A DNA stretch of 64,000 nucleotides from Paraspadella gotoi (Eukaryota > Chaetognatha), in the NCBI GenBank assembly GCA_051294375.1, contig CM119266.1, forward strand, positions 1,975,380 to 2,039,379. The letters are read 5' to 3'. The position numbers and the translations under genes are program-made. The notes beneath the pieces were generated by a model that searched no databases, was not told the DNA's origin, and worked only from the letters and a program-made list of their open reading frames with translations. Positions 1 to 28,450 of this stretch are shown here, in pieces. The stretch's first letter is position 1; every line of letters begins with the position of its first letter.

Positions 1-468
1 AGAGAGAGAAGATTAAAAAGGAAGGAAGAACAGAGAGAGAGAATATTAAAAAGGAAGGAAGAACAGAGAAAGAGAAGACTAAAAAGGAAGGAAGAACAAA
101 GAGAGAGAAAAAAAAATTCCAACAACGAACTTTCAATAAGTTTAAAAAAATTAAAAAAGAAAATATTAACAAATGTGAAAAAATAAATAATGATTGCCTC
201 ACCTCTTCTTTCCTCCTCTTTCTATGACTTCACTCGTTTTTTCCAATTAAACTCACGCCTTCACTTTTTTCTTTTCTCTTTTCTCACCTTTCCTTTTCTC
301 TCTCTCTCTCTCTCTNNNNNNNNNNNNNNNNNNNNNNNNNNNNNNNNNNNNNNNNNNNNNNNNNNNNNNNNNNNNNNNNNNNNNNNNNNNNNNNNNNNNN
401 NNNNNNNNNNNNNNNNNNNNNNNNNNNNNNNNNNNNNNNNNNNNNNNNNNNNNNNNNNNNNCCCTCAG

Positions 469-16134
<15,666 letters not shown>

Positions 16135-16615
16135 GTGAGGGAAGAAAAAGGATTTTTTTTTTCTTATTTTAAAAAATATAGAAAGAAAAAAGGAAAAGGT
16201 GAAAAGAAATAAAATTCAAATAAAATAGGGAGAATAGAGACGAGAGAGAGAGAGAGAGAGAGACGAGAGAGAGAGAGAGAAGAGAGAGAGAGAAGAGGAG
16301 AAGAGAGAGGAGAGAGCGGATGATTTCTTCATGCAAATTGGATTTTTCGGTAGATTTATATTTTTCTTCTTTATTTTTTCGGAGTTGTGGGACGCCGTCC
16401 CAAAAAGGGGGGAGCGAGGAGGGCGGGTATGTGAGACGCGTTCACGTGAGAAACGTTGACGAAATTCGCGAAATGGAAAAAGGATTCCGTGCATTTCTTT
16501 CTTTTAAACTTTTCTTTTTTTTGTGGGGAAAGGGGAAACCCCATTTTCTCTTAAATGGGAGGAAATGTCAAATATTGAGAGGAAAGAAAAAAAATCACTT
16601 TTCTCTTAGGTAAAG

Positions 16616-16678
<63 letters not shown>

Positions 16679-17740
16679 GGTTTTTATAATATATGCTAAT
16701 TGTTTCTTCCTTTCTTTACAATTCATTTTAAATTTTTTTTTGGAAATAATTAATTCAAATATCTTTATGCTAATGCATTTCAAAAATAGAATTTTTTGAA
16801 ACAGTATAGCGGTTTCGTTTAGTTGTTTCCTTAACTGAAAAATATAAAATAAATATTTGTTTTTAATAACATAAAATTTACGACAAATGAAGATCATTTT
16901 GTTTGCCCTATTTGCCAGGAATCTTTTATTGTCAATTGGTAGCAATCATAATGGCATCAAATGAATCAAATCTAACTGCTGAAGAAGACTTCTGTTTAAT
17001 TCAACTTTGACCAAAAACCTTTTGAAATAAAAAATCGATATATTATTGCCTCTGATACCATATCCCTGGGCCTCGAATAAAATTTCCACCCAATTCAAGA
17101 AGCCGAAAATCTCGTCAACTACGACGACGTCGTTGTCGTCGTCTTCATCGTTGTCATCGTCGTCATCGTCGTCGTCTGAGGACGAATTTCTTCGCAGTTT
17201 TTACTGTCGACGCGAGATTTTCGTCCTTGGTGGGTCATATAAATCGAAGAGCGGAGATGCTGGGGTCAGGGATGACGTTGATGATGTTGCTGGAGTGGGG
17301 GCGAATTGATGGAACGGGGTTAATGAATGGAGCTCAAGCTCTGCAGTGATGTATTGAACTTAAAAGATGTGGGATTAAACCTTAATTTATTTTTCGATGT
17401 ATTAGATTTGATGTAGTAAGGGAAACCCTAACTACAGTTAAACATCGTCGGCCAGGAGAGACTCGTCGATAGAGAGCGAAAATAAATTGTTTGGTCGGAA
17501 TAGAAAAAGAAAAAAAAAAACTGATTGTAAATTGTCGGTTTATTCCAAAATATTTTCAGGAATCCCATGTCCTGGGACCAGGAAAGAAAAAACTTCACCT
17601 AAAGCAAGATTCAATTTTTTTAGCGAGCTTCCTCGCGCCGAAGCGACTCTATACTAAGACAATTGAGTGTCGGTTGGTCGGTCGGTCCATCGGTTTTTTA
17701 GATTGGGATGACCGAGTCCATGGATTATTTCAATAGATTT
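16135..17740 (+). other. Region downstream of the last CLAM-A exon
   Basis: GA/CT tracts (16235-16315, 16618-16677), an 87-codon Ser-rich frame at 17046-17309 and an acceptor-like tattttcag at 17557 followed by a short open frame. I could not show that either continues CLAM-A. 17630-17705 resembles the GGTC-ended repeat found at 27786 and 30742. Confidence 0.4.
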
Positions 17741-18449
17741 TCGGCGCCAAGATGCTGAACAAACGGAGCGAGTGGGCCGTTTAATATGTCGACGAGGAGT
17801 TCCTGCGTCGCCCTACTCTGATTTCGAAATTTTGTCAAACCGGAGTCTGGCGTCTTCTGAGATTTTTCTGGAAATCTGGTAAGTGTCTGTTCTCGGCGCA
17901 CATTTGTTCGAATTGAGATTTCAAAACTCGTCAAACGATGAGATGAGTGCGTGGGCGTCTTCTAGACCGGTTTGGGGCTTGATGCCTTCGTTCCGATTCT
18001 CTCATTGACTTGCATGGTCCGTCTAATGCTACGCTCCGTGGTTGCTCGTTTGACGATGTTTCAGTCGGTCGTCGGCTTTGGTCTCTATTTTTTGTGTTTT
18101 CGGTTGGTTGTCAGCTTTAGTCTCGGTTTTTTCGGCATCGTTTTTCTGCAATGATGTCGCCAAAGTATTTGGACGAGATAAGGGCGTCGCTACTACATTC
18201 GCCTTGCCCTTAGAGGTAGCGAATGTCTGTAGTAACTCGGCGATTACCGACAGTTGGGTAAGATTGGCGCACTGTTTGTGGCTCTGTTTTCTTGGCGAAT
18301 TGCAGACACAAGACTCTGTTATGGTCTGTGTATGAACGGTTGAAGGCTCTACTTCAACGCCAATGCCGAAAATGCCGTACAGGCACGGAAAGCTCCAAAG
18401 AGTTCTCCTGTCGAAAGGCGGCCAGAGCTTTCCTGGTTTTTAGCTAGCT

Positions 18450-18641
18450 TAGCTGAGTAAGAAAGCTAGTGGTTCCCAGCCTTTGGTCCACGTGTTCAAT
18501 GGCACGTCGCGCCGCAACTGCAATATGGTGCGCGAGGCGTCTGTCGTTTATACACAGCTGGGCTCCTGTCGCCGGGATGAATGAAGTAAGCTGCTGTGAT
18601 AAGGCCTTCCTTGATACTTTGAAAGCTCTTTCGCAGTCCAC
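18450..18641 (-). pseudogene. RNase H-like start, retrotransposon
   Basis: DCERAFKVSRKAL followed by a Leu/Ile-rich strand matches the linker and first strand of gypsy RNase H (ECE.AF..LK..L). The expected TDAS segment is garbled (CINDRR). Confidence 0.55.
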
Positions 18642-18881
18642 GGTCCAATTTTAAGGTTCTTGGTTTGCCGCTCAAGGTGCGCTAGTAGAGAGGGGCACAT
18701 CGATGTGTGGCAACCTTAGGTAATGATCGAGCGATAGTATGTTGAATCATTCCGAGAATCTCTGCAACTCCTTGATCGATGTGGGCCTTTGTTGTTCGCC
18801 TGAGGGTCTGTACGTCGCTCGGGAAGGGGTCGAAACGCCGTTTTTGTCGCTAGAAAACCCAGAACTCGAGGGATTCTTGGC

Positions 18882-19110
18882 CTAATAGGCAACTTTTTTG
18901 GTATTGACTACCAATCCGTTTTCAATGCAGTGCCTTGAAGACCCGTTCCAGCTTATCTTCCATGTGCTGCTCGGGATGATGGAGGCCACGAGATGTCGTC
19001 CAAAAGTACACGAATGTATGCGGAATATCTCCGAGTATCGCTCATCCATTAGTCGGCTGAAAAGTCTGCCCACAGCGTTTTTTTTAATCGCAAAATGGGC
19101 AGCGATGGAA
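18882..19110 (-). pseudogene. Reverse transcriptase fragment
   Basis: Minus-strand translation gives LFSRLMDE, the gypsy F.RLMDE motif after the PFGL-type helix. The palm box follows, with the YLDD codons recoverable only across small indels (Y, then DDI in a second frame). It ends with ENGLVVNTKK, the ...GL.VN..K motif. Broken by frameshifts. Confidence 0.7.
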
Positions 19111-19852
19111 AAACATAGAGTCCCAAGACGGCGTGATTACTGCCGTTTTATTTGACATCTTCTGGATTCACCGGGATTTGGTGATAATCCCTTTAGAAGA
19201 TGCAATTTTTTGAGAAAATTGGTTTTTCCTTCGAGTTGAGAGTTAAAGCTCAGTAGCAGCTTTACTGGATAGCGGTCGTCGATCGTTTTTGGGCATTAAG
19301 GCGGTCCGGTCGTCGGCCGGCAACAGCGCATGCCGCCAATCGGGTTTGAGACTACGTGGAAGTGGGGACGACCACTCTGACTTTCCTCTCTTTGAATCCC
19401 GGCAGGGAGACCAATTTTCCTCTAGTTCTCGTTTCGGCTACTGCCAATTTTTCCCGGGTCGAGGCGGGCGAGCTCGGCGATTGACAGGGGCGTCCCTTAT
19501 GTCGGGATCGAATATGAGTGACGCCGTGTTTGGGTCCTTTAGTTCAAAGGTCGGCGTCCGACAAGGAGGGGAAAGACTCAAGGAGCTTGTAGTATTTTTC
19601 GCCTTTTTCGATCGCTACGAAATTTTGACATGAGCGGAGGTTTCGTTTTCCGTTGACGGCGCTATCGTCGAATAGTCTCTGAGATCAAGTAAAAAGCCGT
19701 CCTTCGGTGGTTTTGGGGGCGCAGGAAATTTTCCCAGCGAGATAATCGGCGCCTAAAGATGTTTGTTTTAACTCTGCGACGACGAATTGATATTTGAAAC
19801 TTCTGTTTCCCAAAGCCTGCACTGTCCTCTCTGATGGTCCCGTAGCAATCTA

Positions 19853-20010
19853 TATGGTGATGCCGTTTGCTGCTTGAAGTTTTGTTGTTGGATCCGTCGG
19901 CAAGTAGCTCGTTGCCTGCGGGCGTTGGAAGGGAGCATTGATAGCAGAGCGCCAACCGTCTACCAGCCATTTGGTCCTATCCCCGGCGTCTCGAATGAAA
20001 AAGAAGTAGT
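19853..20010 (-). pseudogene. Aspartic protease-like fragment
   Basis: FFIRDAGDRTKWLVDGWRSA followed by PTTKLQAANG resembles a retroviral-type protease start (..F.VDTGA..S) with a local frameshift just after LVD, followed by the usual L.AANG strand. Confidence 0.5.
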
Positions 20011-21989
20011 TGGAAACCGTGAGCCTTGTTTGACTTGTGGGGGACGGCGTTTTCACGATCTGCGGCGTCCCCCTTGAAGTTTCCCTCACGCTTCTTCTGG
20101 ACTTCTTCGTACCTGGCGATCCCGGGTCAGCAGGACGCAAGCTCGTCGCCGAACTTGAAAGTGTTTTGGCGCATAACGTCGTAAGCTTGGGCTTGCCTTC
20201 CCCTTTTGCGCTGGATTCTGGGCGCCTTTTTGTTGGCGCCGGAGGCAGCGTATTTTCGATGTTTGTCGACGGCGTTACATGTCTCCTCATCTTCGCGAAT
20301 CTGATTCGTAAGTGGATCTTCGCGGGTTTTTGTCGATGTTGCTGATCAATGAGGATGTTTGTTTGATTTTCAGGTTTTGGCCGTGCATTGTCGTAGTGTC
20401 GATCGGGGCGAGTTGACAATAACTCCGCTGGCGGTCATCTCGTCCTGCCTGTCTTCGAGTTGTCGGCCGGGTTTCGTTGGGCAATTCTCGCAAATTTTCT
20501 TCTTTTCTTATATCGTCGAGGCTGAGGGTCTTCGTTTTCTCCTCGAGTTGAGGCGAGCATTTTTCTGAGGTTTGACGCCAATACGACGTCGAGGAATCGA
20601 GAAATATTGCGGAGCGCTGTTGGCGCCGGGTGAAAGGCCGTACTCCTTCTGCAGAGTCGATGAATTGATCCCATGATTCCGCGCTGGCCTCGCCAAGAGA
20701 AAATTGGTTAATGCTTGGGTCAACGTTTTATGATCCCGATCTTTGACTCAAGATGTGGGCAAATTTGTTCTTTTTTTTTTTTGGGGCGCGATACAGCCGC
20801 CGTGTAGGCCGCCTCACTCGTTTATCCATATCTCGATGTTGGTAACATCGAAATCGGGCAGGTTGGCTTGCGATTGGAGGCTCTCCTCCAATGCACGTGT
20901 TGCAGCGGCGAGTGCGGAGCGTAGCTTCGTCGTTTTCATCTCTGAGATTTCGCGAGGGCGGCGCAGTTTGTCCGCCACTCTTCGACGTCCCGGAAATTCT
21001 TCGGCGGCCGAGTGTCCTGGAAAACGAAAGTTGGTGCAAGCGTCGGCGAACCGCTGGCGAAGCTGATCGAGAACGTTGTCCTCTTGCCGAATCCCAAAAA
21101 GGCACTTGAAAGCCTTTTTGCTTCACTGCTTGGCTTCCTCAGATGTTTGGCAATTGAGCTGCATCGGAGGCGTGATCGGCAGGTCCGACCCGCTCATCGA
21201 TGCGTTTTGGGCCCGTCGAGTTGCCGTGGGGGAAGTGGAAGTAAAGAGGGAGAGTGTGAGTGGATTGAGCGATTCACATTAATCTCAAATCTGCTCTCGC
21301 TCATCTTACCTCGAAAAAAGGTTTAAATCCGCTGGCTTCTCCCCCCTGAAGTTTGGGTCTTGGCTTTCGGTCGTTGTCCTCAAACCCCTATGGTGTGGTC
21401 ATTACGGGTCCAGAAAGGTCAAGCCACAGGGTAACGTAGGGGGCGTGGGCCAAACAAGAGTGGCACGGTCCTAGAGCTAGGACGTCAAAGAGCATTGAGT
21501 CTATTGAAGGACGACGTGGCAGGGAAGCATGGTCACGAAGTGATTCGAATTGAATTGTTAATTTAATTCCAATGATTAATTTCTGAGTTAACTTATTTGT
21601 ATCACTTGTTATGTAATTAGTTTACATTATGTATGATAATAAAAACAGAGATGTGTGGATAAATTCGAGATAAAACATTTACTTCAATTAGAAGAATGAA
21701 CCTAGACTGAAATTATTCAGTGAAAATGGCATATAAGTAACAATCATTTAACAAAAGGTATAAACATCAGAGACATCTTCTGAGGGATCAAGTTTCTCCT
21801 TTCTTTGTAGACAAAAAGGTTTCCAATCTTTGAAAGGCTTTTTGTTGAGATTCAACTTCTTTATATCATGGCCATCTGGATGGTTTCTGGATGGAAATGC
21901 CTGAAGGCTCGCTGGATCCTCGAGTCCAGGTTCGAAATCTGTGGTGGACGGATTTATTTTTGCTAAGAAACATCTCCACTCGAGAGGGG

Positions 21990-24900
21990 CCGCAGGGTTC
22001 TAGCCGCAGATGTCCGCCTAGCAGTTAAGAAGGGACGGGGCGCTTAAACCCGCCTGTAACATGGGTGTTACAGCCTGATCCGAAGCTCAGGACTGCTTAT
22101 ATTGAACGGTTCTGTCACTAACACATAACAATTATCACTGTCTCTTCACTATCCTTACCCCTGATTTTTGACAGGCTTTGGTGGTTTTTAAGTCTTCCAT
22201 CACTCTTTAAAGATAATGACATAGCAGCGTCCCTGCGAGCTTTCAATCAAGACTCTCTACAGTCTCGTTTATTTTACTCCCCCCAGAGTACTTGGCTTCC
22301 CTATCAATGAACTGGTATATTATGTGTCAAAGAATGTTTCAATTGTATGAAAGGTAATTACATCGGGAATACCATATTGTACTGTGCGCAAGCATCAAAA
22401 AATACAAGTGCTGAATTTTATGAAATTGGTACACATTGTCAAGGATAAGTTGTTGATAATTTTTTTTTTTCCCATATTTTATTAGTTATGTGATTATCTC
22501 AGGATGTGATCAATAGTCAAATGAATCTATGTGATAAGAAATTTAATGCCAGCGGCAACCCTTAGATTTCCGTTTCCAAGTTTTTTTAGTGACGAAAATA
22601 GAAACTAAACCGAATCGAAATCGAAATAAACGAAATTGTTCTCGCACAATAACGAGATGTTTTTTATCTAGTCTTTTCAGAGCGAAGTTCTGCCTCGTTT
22701 TACCCGATGATCTCGTTCTGGAACGAAACTCATTCCCTCGTTGCAAAGAATCACGAAGAGGCCGTGCGAAGCGCCACGCCGTGCCCAAGCAAGGATACAT
22801 CGGTGTTATGAAATTAAATACACATATTATTAATATACTTAATATACAATATTATTATTTTTAAATCTATAGATTTAAAGGGAAAACGGTGAAAAAGGAG
22901 AAAAAGAAATCGGAGGAAAAAACAGTGGAATAAAAAAAAAAAGAAAACAAAGGAAATTTGAAAAAAAGGGGAAGAAGGAGAGTAGAAGAAAAAAGTAAGA
23001 GAAAAATAAAAAACAAACTTGAAGAAAGAAAAAAGGGTAAAAGAAAAGAAAGAAAGAAAGGGTAAAGAAAAGAAAGAAAAGGTAAGAAAGAAAAAAAGGT
23101 AAGAAAGAAAAAAGAAAAAGGTGAAAGAAAAGAAAAAGGAAAAAATTCAACGTGAAGGAAAAGAAGGATTAAAGGGAGGAACCAGCGAAAACCGATAAGA
23201 ACTAACGAGAAATAAAGGAAAAGACAGGAATGAATAAAGGAAAGAGAGGAAAGAATAATGGAAAGAATAAGAAAAAGGAGAGATTAAATCGAAAGAAAAT
23301 AATCCCGCTTCAAATGTTTTTTATTTTCCTGCTTTCGACACTTCATTGTTTTTTCGTCGTCGTCGTCGTCGGTCGTCTTCGTTGTTGTCGTGTTGTCGTT
23401 GTTCTCGCCACTTATGTTATTCATACGTTCATGCTCATCTGTTCCGCTTCTTCCGCTTTTCTTTTTTCTCTCTCTCCCAGGAATCCTTGGTCCTTGAGAG
23501 CGAGACAACCTCTCGCTCTTTCTCTTTCGAAAGGATATCGCGTCCTATCATTCCTCTCTCTCTCTCTCTCTTCCTCTCTCCTCCCCTCCTCTCATCTCTC
23601 CACCTCGCGTCTCCACTGCTCTCCAATCGTCATCTTCACTCCTATCATTGTCCCATCTCTCTCTCTTCTCTCGTCCTCTCGTCCTTCGCCTCATCTCCCT
23701 AACCCCCACCTATCCGATTCCCCACCCTCCACCTCAAACGCTAACCTCTCCCGCCTAAAAAACAGAAAACCAACCTTTGTCCCCCCGCGATGACATTTGG
23801 GCTCATCTTTGTTTTTTGTTTTTGTCTTTTTTTTTTTTTTGTTTTTTCGCGACGTTTTCCTTCGACTGAGTTNNNNNNNNNNNNNNNNNNNNNNNNNATT
23901 TTTTAGAATTTATTCAAAATACACAATGAGACCGAGTAATGGTTTGAAAGTCATTCGCACTCCCAACCCACCAAAAATCCGGGGTTCTAGCCCGAGAGTG
24001 TCCGCCTAGCAGTTAAGAGGGACGGGGGGCGCTTAAACCCGCCTGTAACATGGGTGTTACAGCCTGATCCGAAGCTCAGGACTGCTTATATTGAACGGTT
24101 CTGTCACTAACACATAACAATTATCACTGTCTCTTCACTATCTTTACCCCTGATTTTTGACAGGCTTTGGTGGTTTAAGTCCTCCATCACTCTTTACAAG
24201 ATAATGACATAGCAGCGTCCCTGCGAGCTTTCAATCAAGATCTCTCACAGTCTCGTTTATTTTACTCCCAGAGTACTTGGCTTCCCTATCAATGAACTGG
24301 TATATGTGTTCAAGAATGTTTCAATTGTATGAAAAGTAATTACATTGGGGAATACCATATTGTACTGTGCCAAGCATCAAAAATACAAGTGCTGAATTTT
24401 ATGAAATTGAGATACAATCATTGTCAAGGATAAGCTTGTTGATAATTTTTTTTTTCCCATACTTTTATTAGTTATGTGATTATCTCAGGATGTGATCAAA
24501 TCAAGACATACTGTGATAAGAAATTTAATCTTCAATGCGGCAAGCGCGCAACGCCTTAGAATTTCCTCGTTCCAAGTTTTTTTAGTGACGAAAATAGAAA
24601 CTAAACCGAATCGAAATCGAAATAAACGAAATTGTTTCTCGCAAATAACGAGATGTTTTTTATCTTGTCTTTCAGAGCGAAGTTCCTGCCTCGTTTTACC
24701 CGATGATCTCGTTCTGGAACGAAACTCATTCCCCTCGTTGCAAAGAATCACGAAGAGGCCGTGCGAAGCGCCACCCGTGCCCAAGCAAGGATACATCGGT
24801 GTTCAGAATGAATATTATACACATATTATTATATACTTAATATACAATATTATTATTTTTAATCTATAGATTTAAAGGGAAAACGGAGAAAAAGGAGAAA

Positions 24901-25850
24901 AAGAAACGGAGGAAAAAACAGTGGAATAAAAAACAAAGAAGAAAATTTGAAGAAAAAGGGAGTAAGAAGATAAGAAAAAATAGTAGAGAAAAATAAAAAA
25001 CAAACTTGAAGAAAGAAAGAAAAAAGGAATAAAGAAAGAAAGAAAGAAAAGGTAAGAAAGAAAAGAAAGGTAAAGAAAGAAAAAAAGGTAAAGAAAGAAA
25101 GAAAATAAGGTAAAAGAAGAAAAAGAAAAAAAGGAAAAAAATTCAACGTGAAGGAGAAAGAAGGATATAAAGGGAGGAACCAGCGAAAACCGATAAGAAC
25201 TAACGAGGAAGAAATAAAGGAAAAGACAGGAATGAATAAAGGAAAGAGAGGAAAGAATAATGGAAAGAATAAGAAAAAGGAGAGAAGTTAAATCGAAAGA
25301 AAATAATCCGCTTCAAATGTTTTTTATTTTCTGCTTTCGACACTTCATTGTTTTGCGTCGTCGTCAGTCGTCGGTCGTCTTCGTTATTGTCGTTGTTGTC
25401 GTTGTTCTCGCCAGGCTTATGTTATTCATACGTCATCATCTCCTGTTCCGCTTCTTCCGCTTTTCTTTTTCTCCTCCTCCCAGGAATCCTTGGTCCTTGA
25501 GAGCGAGACAACCTCTCGCTCTTTCTTTCGACAAGGATATCGCGTCCTATCATTCTCTCTCTCTCTCTCTCTCTCTCTTCTCTGCCTCTCTCCTCTACCT
25601 CATCTCTCTTCTCCATCTCTCGTCATCTTCTCTCTCTCTCTTCTCCCTTCCCCCTATCCTCCCACTAACCCCCACCATTCCCGATTCCCCACCTCCACCC
25701 CACCCTCTCCCCTTAAAAAACAAAAACAACCTTTGTCCCCGCGTGACATTTGGGCTCAATCTTTGTTTTTGTTTGTTTTTTTTTTTTGTTTTTTTTTTTT
25801 CAGGCGACGTTTTCCTTCGAACTGAAGTTTGGAATCCTCAAAGGGGGATT
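21990..25850. repeat. Noisy duplication: 21990-23872 and 23985-25850
   Basis: Two stretches of about 1.9 kb match from end to end but differ by scattered one- and two-base indels. They are separated by a 25-N gap at 23873-23897. Shared landmarks: a hairpin ctgtaac-atgggt-gttacag, the block taccccTGAttttTGACAGG, a minus-strand frame starting MYPCLGT, an A/G-rich stretch, and a CT-rich end with tttgtcccc. This is most likely one locus assembled twice. Confidence 0.8.
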
Positions 25851-27189
25851 GAAACGAATTCTTAACTAACTTCAACCGAACAGATCGCTTTATACAGCGT
25901 ACAGGCACGGAAAAATATTGTGTCTTATTGTATAACCTTAAATTGAATTAATTATGTTTGGACTATTGATTGATTGATTAAAGATTGTATATGTATATAT
26001 GCTTAACCATGGAATAATTTTAGAATTTTGATGAATTAAAAATATCAAGGATTTATTTAAACATATCCGTTAAAACATATTTATATATTGTTCAACATAT
26101 TTCAAAACTCATCCGCTTTATAACTTAAGTTACTCCAATGTTAATAATATCAACGGCATATTTTTAAATATATCCGCTTAACAAACAATTGAAGTGTATA
26201 ACAATATCAAAGATATGTTTGCATACAAAATCCGCTTTAATAACATATTTATAGAGTTATTCCCCTTTAACAAATGAAACGATTTTAATATTACCAATGA
26301 CATATTGTTATAACTGAATCACGTGACCCTAAACGGCCTCACGTGAACTATCACGAGAACAAAAAAAGATGAAAATGACTTTTGATCAAAAAGGATCGAT
26401 GAATCCCTCTTCACAACTGATGGATGGAAGAGTTATGATAAGAAAAAATGAGCGAAGACTTGTGTAGATGTGATGTGCATAGATGATGTGAAGAAAAAAA
26501 TAAGAAGAAGTCATGATTGACGTATTCGATGAGGAAAGAGAAAAGGACTGAATTTTGGTTTTGCTTCACGCGACAAAATTCGAAATGCGAGAGAGAAGTC
26601 GCTGATCTATCGCTTAAGCTCTTCATCTTTAAATATTAATAGTATATAATATATATCTCTCGATCTTTAAGAGCCGTACAATTTGTTAAAATTCAAAATT
26701 AAATAAATTTTTTTATTTATTTAGAAATAGGTTAAAAGTTAGAAGGATAGGGTTAGGTTAGGGAAATTTTAAGGGTAAATTTAGGGTTAGAGTTAGTAGT
26801 TATAGGATTAAACATAACCATTGGGTTAAGGGAAATAAGAGTTGGAGTGCTTAGAGAATTTACGAGAGCTTGTATTAGTAGGATTAAGGTGTAATATTTG
26901 AAAGATAAAATAATTAGTAGAGGAAATTCGCGAACCGAAATTAAAGGCGCAATTTTAAGAAATAGTACTATGTTTTTAACGTCTCTTGTCAATTTCTTTG
27001 CCTTCCAATTTCATCTGCATTTAAGATTCCGCATAATACGTTTCTCACTCCTAAGCCGTTTGGACTCTTTCTTTCCTCTGACCTCTTCCTGAATTTCAAT
27101 GACTCTCTATCTTTTCCCTTTTTAAACGCAGAATGTGTCAACATACAATAAGTTCTGCTACTCTAACAATCTGACATCTACTCTGCTCT

Positions 27190-27241
<52 letters not shown>

Positions 27242-28308
27242 CTCCTCATTTTTGCCTTTGCCTTCGCCTCGCCTTTACAATTTTTTTCTCAGCTTTTGCC
27301 TGCGTCTACTTTATTTCACTCGAGTCCTTTCAGGCAAATTTTCTTACAACCAATATTAAAAATTATTCCATTCATTTAATAAATAAAGCCTCTTTACCCC
27401 CTGACTTTGGACAGGCTTTGGTGGTTTAAGGCCTCCATCTACTCTTAACAGGATAATTGACATAGCAGGCTCCCTTGCAAGCTGTTTCAATCAAGACTTT
27501 CTTTTCTCTTTAAATGCATCTCTTTTTTAAATATACGCCACTTTCATCTTTTTAGTTTTATTTCCTTTTTGAGGTATTCGATCTGTTTTACTCATGCTTA
27601 CCATCTCCTAATTCCCTTCTACATTTTTCATCTCTATATCCTCTTCCTCATCTCCGATTGCCCATCCTGCATTTTTCTTTCTATTATTTTCCTTCCGTAA
27701 TTTCCTATTTCGTAATCTTTACCTCTCTACGTCTCTTTGTCCTCACACTCTCCCGCAAAACTCCTCCTGTTATAAATACGCTTTTTTAGTTGCCGCCGCG
27801 AGTACTCGCGTGAAGCAACTCGTATAGTCACTTTCGGAATGAGTCGGTCGCCAGTCGGAATCGGTCTATCCATCGGTCTGTCCACTTATGTTAAAAAACG
27901 CTTAAGGGTAGTTCTGTTGCTCATTTGTTAACAAATCAAATCTAAGTGACTACTGGCGCCGCTTTTATTTTTAAAGAAATCTTATAAACTATTTATTCCT
28001 TATAGATAAAGAATAAATTACGATGATAAATTAAAAAAAAAGACATGCGGCGCAACACCTTGGAATAACCGTTCCTTGTTTTTGGTTCTTTACTTACTTC
28101 AACCTAACTCATTGAACTCCTTAACGGATATCATTTTCCAATCTGAACTTATGTAATCACATAATTATGGTTCATCATCATAATCATCAATCAACATCAA
28201 GGATCATCATCATCATACATCAGTAACATCGTCTTCTTTCAAAACCACCTCTTCTCATTTTTATACTAATGCCTTCTTTCCATCCCAAAACCCCCAAACC
28301 CTTGAAAG

Positions 28309-28450
28309 GCGTTTCCCTAGCGACAGAGCCCCCTCTCGGACACAAACGGTTCCACCCGCCGCTTCGGCGACGCCGTGGCGCGGCTGTCATAGCGACGCCA
28401 CGCTTACCGCCCCAAGCAAGCTGCTCTCAGCCGGGATTGTCGAGACATGT
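28309..28450 (+). pseudogene. Garbled copy of CLAM-B exon 31237-31363
   Basis: PPLGHKRFHPPL and the following codons match the clean exon at 31237-31363, but several one-base indels break the frame. Either an assembly artefact or a recent inactive duplicate. The pattern of errors throughout the flanking 2.7 kb favours an artefact. Confidence 0.7.

Larger units (their letters stand above)
17740..21330 (-). mobile_element. Decayed Ty3/gypsy-like retrotransposon
   Basis: On the minus strand, fragments occur in the order of a gypsy-type polyprotein: possible gag (about 20728-21126), aspartic-protease-like segment (about 19853-20010), reverse transcriptase (18882-19110) and start of RNase H (18450-18641). 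Each is interrupted by frame changes and stops, so no product of full length can be made. Integrase and paired long terminal repeats were not found, and the outer limits are estimates. GC content and codon pattern differ sharply from the AT-rich flanks. Confidence 0.65.

Noticed and set aside
22543-22800. Minus-strand frame MYPCLGT... as a gene
   Set aside because: No recognised family; it occurs in both copies of the duplicated block, with indels breaking one relative to the other.
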